Notes: generated by a model from the letters alone, not told the origin. DNA of 64,000 bases from Ancylobacter sonchi (GCF_018390695.1 NZ_JAHBGF010000028.1:682001-746000); one strand, 5' to 3'; numbered from the stretch's first letter, positions 43,371 through 56,035 are shown. Made by a program: numbers and translations.

Positions 43371-45395
43371 ATGCTGACCAAGACCACAGTTCCGGTCCTG
43401 TGCCCGCAGGATGGGGCGACCGAGATCCCCTATGGCGACATGGCGAACGCGCTGCGCGCCCTCACCATGGACGCCGTCGAGAAGGCGAAGTCCGGCCACC
43501 CCGGCATGCCGATGGGCATGGCCGACGCGGCGACGGTGCTCTTCACCCGCTTCATGAAGATCGACCCGACCCAGCCGCACTGGCCGGATCGTGACCGCTT
43601 CGTGCTCTCCGCCGGGCACGGCTCGATGCTGCTCTACTCGATCAACCATCTGCTCGGTTATGCCGACATGGACATCGAGGCGATCAAGCGCTTCCGCCAG
43701 TTCGGCTCGACCACCGCCGGCCATCCGGAATACGGCCACACGCTCGGCGTCGAGACCACCACCGGCCCGCTCGGCCAGGGCCTCACCACCGCCGTCGGCA
43801 TGGCGCTGGCCGAGCGCATGATGAATGCCCGCTTCGGCGACGATCTCGTCGATCACTACACCTATGTGATCGCCGGCGACGGCTGCCTGATGGAGGGCAT
43901 CTCCCACGAGGCCATCGACCTCGCCGGGCATCTCAAGCTCGGCAAGTTGATCCTGCTGTGGGACGACAACGGCATCTCGATCGACGGCTCGACCTCGCTG
44001 TCGACCTCGACCGACCAGCTGGCGCGCTTCGAGGCGGCGGGCTGGGACGTGTTCCGTGTCGACGGCCACTCGCATCACGCGCTGATCGACGCCATCGCTA
44101 AGGCCCGCAACACCAAGAAGCCGTCGCTGATCGCCTGCCGCACCACCATCGGCTTCGGCGCACCCAACAAGGCGGGCACCGAGGCGGTGCACGGCGCGCC
44201 GCTCGGCGCCGCCGAGATCGAGGGGGCCCGCGACCGGCTCGGCTGGCCGCACGCTCCCTTCGAGATCCCGGCCGGCATCCGTTCGGCCTGGGAGCAGATC
44301 GCCGACCGTGGCCGCGAGGCGCGCGAGGCGTGGGAGGACCGGCTGCGGGCCTCCGACAAGCGCCAGGCCTTCGAGACGGCGCTCGCCGGCAAGCTGCCGG
44401 CCGATTTCGACGACAAGCTGCGCGCCTACAAGCGCGGGCTTTCCGAGAGCGCGCCGAACGTCGCCAGCCGCAAGGCGTCCGAAATGGCGCTGGCGGTAAT
44501 CAACGAGGCCACCGAGCTGACGGTGGGCGGCTCGGCCGACCTCACCCACTCCAACCTCACCCTGACCAAGGGGCTCGCCTCGGTCGCGCCCTGCAAATAT
44601 GCCGGCCGCTACATCCACTACGGCATTCGCGAACACGCGATGAGCGCGGTGATGAACGGCATCGCGCTGCACAAGGGGTTCATTCCCTATGGCGGCACGT
44701 TCCTGGTGTTCGCCGACTATGCCCGCGGCGGCATAAGGCTCTCCGCCCTGATGGGGCAGCGCGTCGTCTATGTGTTAACCCATGACAGCATCGGCCTCGG
44801 CGAGGACGGCCCGACCCACCAGCCGATCGAGCATCTCGCCATGCTGCGGGCGACGCCGAACCTGCAGGTGTTCCGCCCGGCCGACGCGGTGGAGACGCTG
44901 GAGGCCTGGCAGATCGCGCTCGCCTCGGAGGGCACCCCCACTGTTCTGGCGCTGTCGCGGCAGAACCTGCCGACCTTCCGCACCGAGCACACCGACGAGA
45001 ATCTGAGCTCGCGCGGCGCCTATATCGTGCGCAAGCCGCAGAAGTGGCGCGACGTCACCCTGCTGGCCACCGGCTCCGAGCTCGACATCGCCTTCAAGGC
45101 AGCCGACCTGCTGGCCACCAAGGGCGTCGACGCCGCCATCGTGTCGATGCCGTGCTGGGAACTGTTCGAGAAGCAGAGCGAGGACTACCGCCGGCAAGTG
45201 CTCGGCACCGCGCCCCGCGTGGCCATCGAGGCCGCCGCGCGGCTCGGCTGGGACCGGTGGATCGGCGATCGCGGCCGCTTCGTCGGCATGGAGGGCTTCG
45301 GCGCCTCCGCCCCGGCCCCGACCCTGTACGAGCATTTCGGCATCACGCCGGAGGGGGTGGTCGCCGCCGCCTGTGACCTCCTGACCTGCGCCTGA
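43371..45395 (+). CDS. cbbT: Transketolase
   Basis: 674-aa thiamine-diphosphate enzyme for sugar-phosphate rearrangement in the Calvin cycle. The cofactor motif [32 protein letters not shown] is intact. [26 protein letters not shown] and [14 protein letters not shown] are also conserved. The ATG follows GGAGGAAACC. Length is normal. Confidence 0.96.
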   Translation: MLTKTTVPVLCPQDGATEIPYGDMANALRALTMDAVEKAKSGHPGMPMGMADAATVLFTRFMKIDPTQPHWPDRDRFVLSAGHGSMLLYSINHLLGYADMDIEAIKRFRQFGSTTAGHPEYGHTLGVETTTGPLGQGLTTAVGMALAERMMNARFGDDLVDHYTYVIAGDGCLMEGISHEAIDLAGHLKLGKLILLWDDNGISIDGSTSLSTSTDQLARFEAAGWDVFRVDGHSHHALIDAIAKARNTKKPSLIACRTTIGFGAPNKAGTEAVHGAPLGAAEIEGARDRLGWPHAPFEIPAGIRSAWEQIADRGREAREAWEDRLRASDKRQAFETALAGKLPADFDDKLRAYKRGLSESAPNVASRKASEMALAVINEATELTVGGSADLTHSNLTLTKGLASVAPCKYAGRYIHYGIREHAMSAVMNGIALHKGFIPYGGTFLVFADYARGGIRLSALMGQRVVYVLTHDSIGLGEDGPTHQPIEHLAMLRATPNLQVFRPADAVETLEAWQIALASEGTPTVLALSRQNLPTFRTEHTDENLSSRGAYIVRKPQKWRDVTLLATGSELDIAFKAADLLATKGVDAAIVSMPCWELFEKQSEDYRRQVLGTAPRVAIEAAARLGWDRWIGDRGRFVGMEGFGASAPAPTLYEHFGITPEGVVAAACDLLTCA

Positions 45396-45406
45396 GGAGA
45401 CGGAAA

Positions 45407-46492
45407 ATGGCCCGTATCACCCTTCGCCAGCTTCTCGACCACGCGGCCGAGCACGGCTACGGCGTGCCCGCCTTCAACATCAACAACATGGAGCAGGGCC
45501 TCGCCATCATGGAGGCGGCCAACGCGGTCGACGCTCCGGTGATCATGCAGGCGAGCCGCGGCGCGCGCTCCTACGCCAACGACATCATGCTCTCGAAGAT
45601 GATCGAGGCGCTGGCGGAGATGTACCCGCACATCCCGCTCTGCATGCACCAGGACCACGGGAACAACGAGGCGACCTGCCTCTCGGCGATCCAGCACGGC
45701 TTCACCTCGGTGATGATGGACGGCTCGCTGAAGGAGGACGCCAAGACCCCGGCGGACTACGACTACAATGTCGGCATCACCCGCCGCGTCGTCGACGCCG
45801 CCCACTGGGTCGGCGCCTCGGTGGAAGGCGAGCTCGGCGTGCTCGGCTCGCTGGAGCACGGCGCCGGCGAGCAGGAAGACGGCCACGGGGCGGAAGGCAC
45901 TCTGTCTCATGACCAGCTGCTGACCGACCCGGACCAGGCGGTGGATTTCGTCGCCCGTACCAAGGTCGACGCGCTCGCCATCGCCATGGGCACCTCGCAC
46001 GGCGCCTACAAGTTCTCGCGCAAGCCGGACGGCGATATCCTCGCCATGAACGTGATCGAGGAGATCCACCGCCGCCTGCCGAGCGTGCATCTGGTGATGC
46101 ACGGTTCCTCCTCGGTGCCGCAGGCGCTGCAGGATCTGTTCAACGCCTCCGGCGGCGAGATGCCCCAGACCTGGGGCGTGCCGGTGGAGGAGATCGTCCG
46201 CGGCATCCGCCACGGCGTGCGCAAGGTGAACATCGACACCGACTGCCGCCTCGCCATGACCGCGCAGTTCCGCAAGGTCGCCCAGGCCAACAAGGCCGAG
46301 TTCGACCCGCGCAAATTCCTTAAGCCGGCTATGGATGCAATGCGCGATCTGTGCCGGGAACGTTTCGAGCAGTTCGGCACCGCCGGAAATGCCTCGAAAA
46401 TCAAGGTCCTGCCGCTCGCGGCAATGGCCAAGCGCTATGCCAGCGGCGCCCTCGATCCGGTGATCGGCGGCGCCAGGGTTGCCGCCGAATAA
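45407..46492 (+). CDS. cbbA: Class II fructose-bisphosphate aldolase
   Basis: 361-aa zinc aldolase of the Calvin-cycle CbbA subtype. Conserved segments are [31 protein letters not shown] (zinc His), [37 protein letters not shown] and [17 protein letters not shown] precedes the ATG. It lies between cbbT and cbbL. Confidence 0.96.
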   Translation: MARITLRQLLDHAAEHGYGVPAFNINNMEQGLAIMEAANAVDAPVIMQASRGARSYANDIMLSKMIEALAEMYPHIPLCMHQDHGNNEATCLSAIQHGFTSVMMDGSLKEDAKTPADYDYNVGITRRVVDAAHWVGASVEGELGVLGSLEHGAGEQEDGHGAEGTLSHDQLLTDPDQAVDFVARTKVDALAIAMGTSHGAYKFSRKPDGDILAMNVIEEIHRRLPSVHLVMHGSSSVPQALQDLFNASGGEMPQTWGVPVEEIVRGIRHGVRKVNIDTDCRLAMTAQFRKVAQANKAEFDPRKFLKPAMDAMRDLCRERFEQFGTAGNASKIKVLPLAAMAKRYASGALDPVIGGARVAAE

Positions 46493-46526
46493 CTGTGGCG
46501 GCGCAGTGAACCACCCCCTCTGCTGA

Positions 46527-48077
<1,551 letters not shown>

Positions 48078-48106
48078 CGACAACACGAGACCAAAGGGAG
48101 ACCACC

Positions 48107-48526
48107 ATGCGACTGACTCAGGGAGCCTTCTCCTTCCTGCCCGATCTGACCGACGCGCAGATCGCCAAGCAGGTCCAGTACTGCATCGACAAGGGCTGGG
48201 CGGTGAACATCGAGTTCACCGACGACCCCCACCCCCGCAACACCTATTGGGAGATGTGGGGCATGCCGATGTTCGACGTGAAGGATGCCGCTGGCATCGT
48301 GTTCGAGCTGAACGAGTGCCGCAAGGCGCATGCCGGCCACAACTACATCCGCGTCAGCGCCTTCGACTCGACCCACACGTGGGAATCGCTCCGCCTGTCC
48401 TTCATCACGGACCGGCCGGCGGACGAGCCCGGCTTCGCCCTGGAGCGCCAGGAAGTGGATGGCCGCGCCATTCGCTACACCACCCGCTCCTACGCCGCCC
48501 AGCGCCCCGAGGGCACCCGTTACTGA
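48107..48526 (+). CDS. cbbS: RuBisCO small subunit, form IC
   Basis: 139-aa small subunit. It begins MRLTQGAFSFLPDLTDAQI and has the red-type C-terminal extension (RQEVDGRAIRYTTRSYAAQRPEGTRY) that lines the central pore of form IC/ID enzymes. AAAGGGAG precedes the ATG. A strong terminator follows. Confidence 0.97.
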   Translation: MRLTQGAFSFLPDLTDAQIAKQVQYCIDKGWAVNIEFTDDPHPRNTYWEMWGMPMFDVKDAAGIVFELNECRKAHAGHNYIRVSAFDSTHTWESLRLSFITDRPADEPGFALERQEVDGRAIRYTTRSYAAQRPEGTRY

Positions 48527-48607
48527 GACTGAGGACGACCCGACAGGTGTTTGTCTTCATGGCTGACTGGTTCGCTGATTGATCCGTTCCTCCCACGGCA
48601 GCGAACC

Positions 48608-48649
48608 GACCGGTCCGGGATCCCGCGCTCCCGGACCGGTCTCTTTTTT
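48608..48649 (+). terminator. Strong intrinsic terminator after cbbS
   Basis: Perfect 12-13-bp GC-rich stem (48608-48620 with 48629-48641) followed by TCTTTTTT. It separates the highly needed cbbFPTALS genes from cbbX, rpe and cbbY, which would rely on read-through or their own promoter. Confidence 0.88.
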
Positions 48650-48734
48650 CTCCGTGCGGGCCCGCCGCGGCGACCGGGAAGCCCCTCGCGACGCAGCGGT
48701 ACCGTCCGGCCGAAGCGGAACGGAGTGATGTCCC

Positions 48735-49667
48735 ATGAATGCCTTGATCGACGACGTTAAGACCGCCGACGCCACCGAGGCTGTGGACCTCGCGGCCGAG
48801 TTCAACAATTCCGGCCTCGTCGAGGTGTTCGACGAGCTCGACCGCGACCTCATCGGCCTCGCCCCGGTGAAGAAGCGGCTGCGCGAGATCGCCGCGCTGC
48901 TGCTGGTGGACCGTGCCCGCGCCCGCTTCGGCCTGAACGCGGTGAGCCCGACGCTGCATATGAGCTTCACCGGCAACCCCGGCACCGGCAAGACCACCGT
49001 GGCCCTGCGCATGGCGGAAATCCTCCACCGCCTCGGCTATGTCCGCAAAGGCCACCTCGTCACCGTCACCCGCGACGATCTGGTCGGCCAGTACATCGGC
49101 CACACCGCGCCGAAGACCAAGGAAATCCTCAAGCGCGCCATGGGCGGCGTGCTGTTCATCGACGAGGCCTACTACCTGTACCGCCCGGAGAACGAGCGCG
49201 ACTACGGCCAGGAAGCCATCGAGATCCTCTTGCAGGTGATGGAGAACCAGCGCGACGACCTCGTCGTCATCCTTGCCGGCTATGCCGACCGGATGGAGCG
49301 CTTCTTCATGGCCAATCCCGGCTTCCGCTCGCGGGTGGCGCATCACATCGACTTCCCCGACTATTCGCAGGGCGAGCTGTTCGAGATTGGCGGGCGCATC
49401 CTCGCCGGCATGAACTACAAGCTCAGCGCCGAGGCCGGCGAGGCCTTCACCCGCTACATCGAGCTCCGGATCCTGCAGCCGCACTTCGCCAATGGCCGCT
49501 CGGTACGCAACGCACTCGACCGCGCCCGACTGCGCCAGGCCAACCGCCTGTTCGCCGCCGGCAAGCCGGTCACCGCCGAGGACCTCGTCACCATCCTGGC
49601 CGAGGACATCCTGGTGAGCCGCGTCTTCTCCGGCGGCATCGACAGCTATCCGCCGATCCGGAGCTGA
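48735..49667 (+). CDS. cbbX: RuBisCO activase CbbX (AAA+)
   Basis: 310-aa AAA+ protein that remodels inhibited red-type RuBisCO. Walker A is GNPGTGKTT (80-88), Walker B is LFIDEAYYL (140-148), and the sensor/arginine region contains [18 protein letters not shown]. Length is standard. It lies 208 bp after cbbS, beyond a terminator. Confidence 0.96.
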   Translation: MNALIDDVKTADATEAVDLAAEFNNSGLVEVFDELDRDLIGLAPVKKRLREIAALLLVDRARARFGLNAVSPTLHMSFTGNPGTGKTTVALRMAEILHRLGYVRKGHLVTVTRDDLVGQYIGHTAPKTKEILKRAMGGVLFIDEAYYLYRPENERDYGQEAIEILLQVMENQRDDLVVILAGYADRMERFFMANPGFRSRVAHHIDFPDYSQGELFEIGGRILAGMNYKLSAEAGEAFTRYIELRILQPHFANGRSVRNALDRARLRQANRLFAAGKPVTAEDLVTILAEDILVSRVFSGGIDSYPPIRS

Positions 49668-49751
49668 ACCCGGCGCCGGCGGAGGCGTCGGCGCGATCCG
49701 CTTTCCTTTAAAGTGCCCTGCCCTCTTGGGGCGGGTGACGAGGACACCGCC

Positions 49752-50447
49752 ATGACCTTTCCGCTGATCGCCCCCTCGATGCTCGCCAGCGATTTCTCCC
49801 GTCTCGGCGAGGAAGTGCGCGACGTCGTCTCGGCCGGCGCCGACTGGATCCATCTCGACGTGATGGACGGCCATTTCGTGCCCAACATCACCTTCGGGCC
49901 GGACGTCATCAAGGCGATCCGCCCCTACACCGACAAGGTGTTCGACGTGCACCTGATGATCTCCCCCGTCGAGCCCTATCTCGAGGCCTTCGCCAAGGCC
50001 GGCGCCGACATCATCACCGTGCAGGCGGAAGCCACCGACCATCTCGACCGTTGCCTGCAGGTGATCCGCTCGCTGGGCAAGAAGGCCGGCGTCGCGCTCA
50101 ACCCGGCGACGCCGGAGAGCGTCGTGCAGTACATCCTCGACAAGGTCGACCTCATCCTGCCGATGACGGTCAATCCCGGCTTCGGCGGCCAGGCCTTCAT
50201 CGCCGACGTGCTGCCGAAGGTGGAGCGGCTGCGCGCCATGATCGGCGACCGTCCGATCCATCTGGAGATCGACGGCGGCGTCAATCCGGAGACCGGCGCC
50301 CGCTGCGTCGCCGCCGGCGCCGACGTGCTGGTGGCCGGCTCGGCCGTCTTCAAGCCCAGCGGGAATGTGGGCGGCATCGAGGGCTATCGCGCCAACATCG
50401 CCGCCATCCGCGCCGCCGGCGCCCGCGCGCAGGCGAAGGCGGCCTGA
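49752..50447 (+). CDS. rpe: Ribulose-phosphate 3-epimerase
   Basis: 231-aa TIM-barrel epimerase (CbbE) interconverting ribulose and xylulose 5-phosphates. Motifs are [47 protein letters not shown] and [12 protein letters not shown], with catalytic Asp in each of the two Asp motifs. Position between cbbX and cbbY supports the Calvin-cycle role. Confidence 0.95.
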   Translation: MTFPLIAPSMLASDFSRLGEEVRDVVSAGADWIHLDVMDGHFVPNITFGPDVIKAIRPYTDKVFDVHLMISPVEPYLEAFAKAGADIITVQAEATDHLDRCLQVIRSLGKKAGVALNPATPESVVQYILDKVDLILPMTVNPGFGGQAFIADVLPKVERLRAMIGDRPIHLEIDGGVNPETGARCVAAGADVLVAGSAVFKPSGNVGGIEGYRANIAAIRAAGARAQAKAA

Positions 50448-50451
50448 GGCC

Positions 50452-51168
50452 ATGCGCGCCGAGGCGATCATCTTCGACGTCGACGGGACGCTGGCCGAGA
50501 CGGAGGAGGTCCACCGTCTCGCCTTCAACGAGACCTTCGTCCGCTTCGGCTTCGACTGGTACTGGAACCGTCCGCTCTACCGCCAGCTGCTCGACGTCAC
50601 CGGCGGCAAGGAACGCATCCGCGCCTTCGTCGCCGGCCACCAGCCGCCGGACGGGACGCGGGCGCTCGAACGCGTCGCCGAGATGCACGCGGCCAAGACG
50701 GAGATCTACACCCAGCTCATCGCCGACGGCGCCGCCCGCCTGCGGCCCGGCGTGATGCGGCTGATCGGCGAGGCGCGGGACAAGGGCGTGCGCCTCGCCA
50801 TCGCCACCACGACCAGCCTGCCCAATGTGGAGGCCCTGCTCCAGGCGGCCTTCGGCGCGCCGGCGTCCAGCATCTTCGAGGTGATTGGCGCCGGCGACAT
50901 TGTCCCGGCGAAGAAGCCGGCGCCGGATATCTACCGCTACGTGCTGGACGAGCTGCGCATGCCGACCTTCGCCTGCATCGCCATCGAGGATTCGCGCAAC
51001 GGGCTCGATTCCGCGCGGGCGGCCGGCCTGCCGACGCTGGTCACGCCAAGTGTCTACACCAATCACCAGAGCTTCCCGGGCGCCATGGCCGTGGTTCCCG
51101 ATCTCGACACGCCGCCGGTGTCGCTCGACACGATCGCCAAGTGGCGCGCCGCCGATTCCGGCTGGTAG
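50452..51168 (+). CDS. cbbY: CbbY, HAD-superfamily xylulose-1,5-bisphosphate phosphatase
   Basis: 238-aa HAD phosphatase that removes xylulose-1,5-bisphosphate, a misfire inhibitor of RuBisCO. The catalytic aspartates are D9 and D11 in IIFDVDGTLAE. Later motifs are ATTTSLPNVEALL, KKPAPDIYRYVL and IEDSRNGLDSARAAGL. It lies 4 bp after rpe. Confidence 0.93.
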   Translation: MRAEAIIFDVDGTLAETEEVHRLAFNETFVRFGFDWYWNRPLYRQLLDVTGGKERIRAFVAGHQPPDGTRALERVAEMHAAKTEIYTQLIADGAARLRPGVMRLIGEARDKGVRLAIATTTSLPNVEALLQAAFGAPASSIFEVIGAGDIVPAKKPAPDIYRYVLDELRMPTFACIAIEDSRNGLDSARAAGLPTLVTPSVYTNHQSFPGAMAVVPDLDTPPVSLDTIAKWRAADSGW

Positions 51169-51354
51169 GCGGCCGGCCCGACGAACGCCTGCTTGAGACG
51201 GCCGCCCATCCGACGGCCCTGCGGCGTCTCGCCCTGCCGCGACGGCCGCGCCGCCCGTTGCCTTCCCCTGCGTGTCGCATGGTATCGCTTCGGCGAAGGG
51301 AGCGACGCGGCGATCCGCCACTCCCCCACTGCGGCACAGCCATGGAGGGCGGGC

Positions 51355-53178
51355 GTGACAGCGAGGATCGGCAGGACGGCGAGGTTCTTGGCCGCGACAA
51401 TGCTGCTGCTCGGCGCGGCCGAGGCGCGCGCCAATGACGACGTGCTGCGCCGCCTCGCCGATCCCGGCACGCAGGTGATCCAGACGCTGGACTACGCCAA
51501 TACGCGCTATTCCCGCCTCGACAAGATCACCGCCGCCAATGTCGGCACGCTGCAGGTCGCCTGGACCTTCTCCACCGGCGTGCTGCGGGGGCATGAGGGC
51601 GCGCCGCTCGTCGTCGACGGCGTGATGTATGTGCACACCCCCTTCCCCAACATCGTCTACGCCCTCGACCTCGCCCATGACGGGCGCATCCTGTGGAAGT
51701 ACGAGCCGCAGCAATCGCGTGACGTCGCGGCCATCATGTGCTGCGACCTCGTCCATCGCGGCCTCGCCTATGCCGAGGGCATGGTGTTCCTCCAGCAGGC
51801 CGATACCACCATCGTCGCGCTCGACGCCCGCACCGGCGCGGTGCGCTGGCGGGTGGCGAATGGCGATCCCCGGCAGGGTGAATCCAACACCGCCACGGTG
51901 ATGCCGGTGAAGGACAAGCTGATCGTCGGCATCGCCGGCGCCGAGTTCGGCGCGCGCGGCCACCTCAGCGCCTATAATCTCAAGGACGGCACGCTGGCCT
52001 GGCGTGCCTATTCCACCGGCCCGGACACCGAGATGCGGATCGACCCGGACCGGACCACCGAACTCGGCAAGCCGGTCGGCAAGGACTCCTCGCTCGCGAC
52101 TTGGGAGGGCGAGCAATGGAGGATGGGCGGCGGCGCGCCCTGGGGCTGGTTCGCCTACGACCCGGCGCTGAACCTCGTCTATTACGGCAGCGCCAATCCC
52201 GGCACCTGGAACCCCTCGCAGCGTCCCGGCGACAACAAATGGTCCAACGCCATCTTCGCCCGCGACGCCAACACCGGCATGGCGCGCTGGGTCTACCAGA
52301 TGACGCCGCACGACCAGTGGGACTATGACGGGGTCAACGAGATGATCCTGACGGACCAGTCCGTCGACGGTCGCACGCGCCCGCTGCTCACCCATTTCGA
52401 CCGCAACGGCTTCGCCTACACGCTCGACCGCGTCACCGGCGACTTGCTGGTCGCCGAGAAGTTCGACCCGGAGGTGAACTGGGCAAGCGGCATCGACATG
52501 GACAAGGCGAGCCCGACCTATGGCCGGCCGATCCTCGACCCGAAATACGGCACCGAGGCCGAGGGCGAGGACGTCACCTATTCCGGCATCTGCCCGGCGG
52601 CGATCGGCGCCAAGAACCAGCAGCCGGCCGCCTTTTCGCCGCTCACCAGCCTGTTCTACGTCCCGACCAGCCGCCTCTGCATGGATTACGAGCCATTCCA
52701 CGTCGACTACGCCGCCGGCCAACCCTATGTCGGCGCCACCCTCACCATGTATCCCCCGCCGGGTGGCGACGGGCAGACCGGCCGCTTCATCGCCTGGGAC
52801 AATCTGAAGGGGCGCGTCGCCTGGTCGGTGCCGGAGCGGTTCTCGGTATGGTCGGGTGCGCTCGCCACCGCCGGCGGCGTGGTGTTCTACGGCACGCTGG
52901 AAGGCTATCTGAAGGCGGTGGACGCGGCGACCGGCAAGGAGCTCTACCGCTTCAAGACCCCGTCCGGCATCGTCGGCAACGTCACCACCTATGCCTATGG
53001 CGGCCGGCAATATATCGCCGTGCTATCCGGCATCGGCGGCTGGGCGGGCATCGGGCTCGCCGCCGGCCTCTCCGATCCCAATGCGGGATCGGGAGCCAAG
53101 GACGCCTATGCGGCGCTGAGCAGCTACACCGCGCTCGGCGGCCAGCTGACCGTCTTCGTCCTGCCCGGCACGCCCTAG
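51355..53178 (+). CDS. xoxF: Lanthanide-dependent methanol dehydrogenase XoxF (second copy)
   Basis: 607-aa PQQ methanol dehydrogenase. The start is GTG with GGAGGGC upstream, giving a signal peptide [19 protein letters not shown] ending ARA. Metal/PQQ residues are retained: C129-C130, AEFG glutamate (E197), N281 (GSANPGTWN), D323 and lanthanide-type D325 in DQWDYDG. It differs from the first copy around the active site, for example GGGAPWGWF for GGGCTWGWY. No xoxG or xoxJ is adjacent. It follows cbbY by 186 bp on the Calvin-operon strand. Confidence 0.95.
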   Translation: MTARIGRTARFLAATMLLLGAAEARANDDVLRRLADPGTQVIQTLDYANTRYSRLDKITAANVGTLQVAWTFSTGVLRGHEGAPLVVDGVMYVHTPFPNIVYALDLAHDGRILWKYEPQQSRDVAAIMCCDLVHRGLAYAEGMVFLQQADTTIVALDARTGAVRWRVANGDPRQGESNTATVMPVKDKLIVGIAGAEFGARGHLSAYNLKDGTLAWRAYSTGPDTEMRIDPDRTTELGKPVGKDSSLATWEGEQWRMGGGAPWGWFAYDPALNLVYYGSANPGTWNPSQRPGDNKWSNAIFARDANTGMARWVYQMTPHDQWDYDGVNEMILTDQSVDGRTRPLLTHFDRNGFAYTLDRVTGDLLVAEKFDPEVNWASGIDMDKASPTYGRPILDPKYGTEAEGEDVTYSGICPAAIGAKNQQPAAFSPLTSLFYVPTSRLCMDYEPFHVDYAAGQPYVGATLTMYPPPGGDGQTGRFIAWDNLKGRVAWSVPERFSVWSGALATAGGVVFYGTLEGYLKAVDAATGKELYRFKTPSGIVGNVTTYAYGGRQYIAVLSGIGGWAGIGLAAGLSDPNAGSGAKDAYAALSSYTALGGQLTVFVLPGTP

Positions 53179-53179
53179 A

Positions 53180-53223
53180 GCATTTTCGAGTGAGCCAGGT
53201 TGCGGCTCGCGTGAGAAAAATGC
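53180..53223. repeat. Dispersed palindromic element abutting the xoxF2 stop
   Basis: GCATTTT (53180-53186) and AAAATGC (53217-53223) form the arms, with the inner GAGCC/GGCTC also complementary. The sequence AGAGCATTTTCGAG...CGTGAGAAAAATGCG resembles an intergenic palindrome I recall as widespread in Hyphomicrobiales genomes. Only one copy is seen in this window. Confidence 0.6.
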
Positions 53224-53306
53224 GTATCGACAGAGACGTGGAGCAATGTCGGCGGACGGAGCTCGCCAGAATTTGCTCCGGCGCGGACGCCGCGACGGCG
53301 AAAACC

Positions 53307-54530
53307 TCACGCCACGAGGTCCCTGAGCGGCGACAGGCCCGCCGTATCGGGGAACACCTCGCGCGCGAGATAGCCCGCCGGTGCGCCGAACAGGTCGGCG
53401 AGGATGCCCTTGGCCACGGCGCGCACGTCGGTGGTCGGCCGCAGGTCGCGCCCGTCGAGCAGCGCGGCGTCCGACAGGCCCGGCCAGTCGGCGATCACCC
53501 GGCCGCCGCGAATGGCGCCGCCGGCGAGCAGCACCACCGTGCCGGTGCCGTGGTCGGTGCCGCGCGTGCCGTTGATGGCGGCGGTGCGGCCGAACTCCGT
53601 CACCACCATCACCGCGGTGTCCCGCCATTTCGGGCCAAGCGTCCCGGCGAAGACGCCGATGGCGTCGTCGAGGCCGCGCAGGCGGTTGGCGAGCTGTCCC
53701 TTCACCCCGCCTTCATTGGCATGGGTGTCCCATCCCTCGAAGGCGAGGCCGGCGATGCGCGGGCCGTCATCCTGCGCCAGCAGGCGAGCGGCGCCGAGCG
53801 CGGTCCGGCTCATGCCCTTCGGATCGGCGGGGCCACCCTCGCGCCGGATCGCCGGCCCGTTCATGGCGATGAGGTCCTCGGTCTTCAGCCCTTCGATCAA
53901 CATGCGGTGCAGCGCCGGATCACGCTCGGCATAGAGCGCGACGAGACGGTCGGCGAGGTCGTCGCCGGCCGGCGGCAGCACCGCCGGGCTCCAGCCCAGC
54001 ACCGGCGCCGGCCCGCGCACCACCAGCGGCGCCACCGGGCCGACCCCCAGCGCGCCCGCCGAGGCGACGCGCTCGCCGGCCGGCAGTCCGGCGAGGAAGC
54101 GGTTCAGCCAGCCGGTCTCGGTGCGGCCCGGCGCCGGCTGGCCACTCTCCAGCACGTCCTGACCGTCGAAATGCGAACGCTCGCGATAGCCGGTCGCCGC
54201 CGCATGAACGACGCTCGCCTGCCCGGCCTTGTAGAGCCGGGCGAAGTTCGGCATCGAGGGATGCAGCGCGAAGAAGCCGTCGAGCGGCAGCGCCGGGATC
54301 TCGCCATCGAGCGACAGGGCGAGGTCGCCATGCAGGCCGGCATAGGCGGGATCGCCGACCGGCGCCACCGTGGCGAGCCCGTCCAGCGCCCCGCGCAGCA
54401 CGATGCAGACGAAGCGCGCGTCCCGCCCGCCCGCCGCGAAGGCGAAGCGCGGCATGAAGGCCCAGGCGAACAGCGCGCCGGAGGTGCCGAGCACCGCGCG
54501 ACGGGAGAGCGAGGTCTCGCACAGATCCAC
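53307..54530 (-). CDS. DUF1501 family exported protein
   Basis: 407-aa protein with a twin-arginine-type signal (SLSRRAVLGTSGALFAWAFM). The domain resembles a sulfatase/alkaline-phosphatase fold (FVCIVLRGALDGLATVAPVGD, GWDTHANEGG, VVTEFGRTAAINGTRGTDHGTGTVVLLAGG). The GTG start lies directly after the DUF1800 stop, with GGAG upstream. DUF1501 and DUF1800 genes are nearly always paired; their biochemical role is not established. Confidence 0.88.
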   Translation of the reverse strand: MDLCETSLSRRAVLGTSGALFAWAFMPRFAFAAGGRDARFVCIVLRGALDGLATVAPVGDPAYAGLHGDLALSLDGEIPALPLDGFFALHPSMPNFARLYKAGQASVVHAAATGYRERSHFDGQDVLESGQPAPGRTETGWLNRFLAGLPAGERVASAGALGVGPVAPLVVRGPAPVLGWSPAVLPPAGDDLADRLVALYAERDPALHRMLIEGLKTEDLIAMNGPAIRREGGPADPKGMSRTALGAARLLAQDDGPRIAGLAFEGWDTHANEGGVKGQLANRLRGLDDAIGVFAGTLGPKWRDTAVMVVTEFGRTAAINGTRGTDHGTGTVVLLAGGAIRGGRVIADWPGLSDAALLDGRDLRPTTDVRAVAKGILADLFGAPAGYLAREVFPDTAGLSPLRDLVA

Positions 54531-54532
54531 GG

Positions 54533-56035
54533 CTATCTCCTCTGGAACTCCGGAGCCATCAGCAGGAGCGCGATGGCCTGCGGCCGGCTCTCGGCGCGGC
54601 GCACCGCCCGCAGCGTCTCCTCCGACGCCGTCGCCCCGAAGGCGGCGGTAGCGAGCGCCAGCGGCTCGGTGGCGCCGGCGGCCCGGCCGATCTGGTCGGC
54701 GACGTCGAGGCGCGTCTTGATGCCGGTCGGGGAAAGCCAGTCGTCGCTGCCATCGGCATATCCCTTGGGACTGCCGGGATTCCACATCGGCTGCCCCATC
54801 GCGACGAGCTGACCGAGCGCGGTCTTCAGCTGATCGGGCTTGCCGGTCAGCCGCACCGCCGCGAACAGGAACTCCTGCGGCGAGCGCATCTTCGTCGCCG
54901 CCGCGTCCCAGGCTTCCGGGGAATCGATCAGCACGCGGGCGAGCTCCCCGAGATCGCCGCCGCTGGTGCGGAAGCTCGTGGCCAGCCGCTCCACCAGCGC
55001 CGGCGGCGGCGCGTCAGCGACGAAATGCGCGGCGAACTTGCGGGCGATGTGGCGGGCGGTCGCCGGATGTGCCGCCAGCGCCAGCAGCGCCGCCTCCCCC
55101 TGCCCGACCCCGTCATCCGGATAGCTCCGGCCGAGCAGCTTCTGCTCGCCGGGCTCGTGACGAACCGGAGCGAAGGTGAAGCTTCCGCCATGGAGCGCGT
55201 CCTCGTCGGCGGAAGCCACCGTCCAGCCGGTGAGGATGCGGGCGAGCGCGGTGACGTCCGCCTGCGTGTAGCCGCCGTCGACGCCGAGCGTGTGCAGCTC
55301 CAGCATCTCGCGCGCCAGGTTCTCGTTGAGCCCGCGCCTGTTCTTCAGCGCCGCGTTGGAGGTCGGGCCGATCGACTGGTTGTTGTCGAGATAGAACAGC
55401 ATCGCCGGATGCTGCTCGGCCGCCTTCAGCATGTCGGCGAAGCGGCCGAGGATATGCGGGCGGATCGCCTCGCGCTCGAAGGGCCCGGCGGCGCTCCGCA
55501 CCGGCCCGTCCTTCAGCGCGATGGCGAAGTGATTGGCCCAGAACATCACCAGCCGCTCGGTGAACCCGACCAGGGCGTCATGCACGCGGATCAGCCGCGC
55601 GGCCACTTCCTGTTCATAGAGCGGCACGTCGGGCGACGGGCCGGCGCCAATGCCCGCCATTCCGGGCGGCGTCATCCCCGGCGGCGCCGTCTCCGCCGAC
55701 ATCTTGCCGGACAGCGCGCTCCCGCCACCCATTGCCGGGGCGGCCATTCCCGGTTGCGCCTCGCCGCGCAGGGCTACCGCGGTGGCACCCGCCCGTTCCT
55801 CTCCCGGCGCGCGCTGCTGGCGGGCACGCGACACCACGCGCTGATGGGCCGCGTAGCGGGCGATCGCCTGCTGGCTGGTCGGCAATTGGGGATCGTCCAG
55901 CCGGATGGCCGCCGGCCGCGCCAGTTCATCGAGGAGCGCGCCCCGCGGATCAGAGCGAAGCCGGGCCAGATCATCCGGACGGGGACCGAGACCGAAGCGG
56001 CACAGGGCGGTCAGCGCGGCGCGGTCATCGGACAT
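54533..56035 (-). CDS. DUF1800 family protein
   Basis: 500-aa protein, partner of DUF1501. Core segments are ALCRFGLGPRPDDLARLRSDPRGALLDEL, LVMFWANHFAIALKDGPVRSAAGPFEREAIRPHILG, FYLDNNQSIGP, LNENLAREMLELHTLGVDGGYTQADV and RKFAAHFVADAPP. Residues of about 155-200 are a Met/Pro/Gly-rich low-complexity insert (AAPAMGGG, PPGMTPPGMAGIG). ATG 56035 has GAGGGG upstream. No signal peptide is evident. Confidence 0.87.
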   Translation of the reverse strand: MSDDRAALTALCRFGLGPRPDDLARLRSDPRGALLDELARPAAIRLDDPQLPTSQQAIARYAAHQRVVSRARQQRAPGEERAGATAVALRGEAQPGMAAPAMGGGSALSGKMSAETAPPGMTPPGMAGIGAGPSPDVPLYEQEVAARLIRVHDALVGFTERLVMFWANHFAIALKDGPVRSAAGPFEREAIRPHILGRFADMLKAAEQHPAMLFYLDNNQSIGPTSNAALKNRRGLNENLAREMLELHTLGVDGGYTQADVTALARILTGWTVASADEDALHGGSFTFAPVRHEPGEQKLLGRSYPDDGVGQGEAALLALAAHPATARHIARKFAAHFVADAPPPALVERLATSFRTSGGDLGELARVLIDSPEAWDAAATKMRSPQEFLFAAVRLTGKPDQLKTALGQLVAMGQPMWNPGSPKGYADGSDDWLSPTGIKTRLDVADQIGRAAGATEPLALATAAFGATASEETLRAVRRAESRPQAIALLLMAPEFQRR

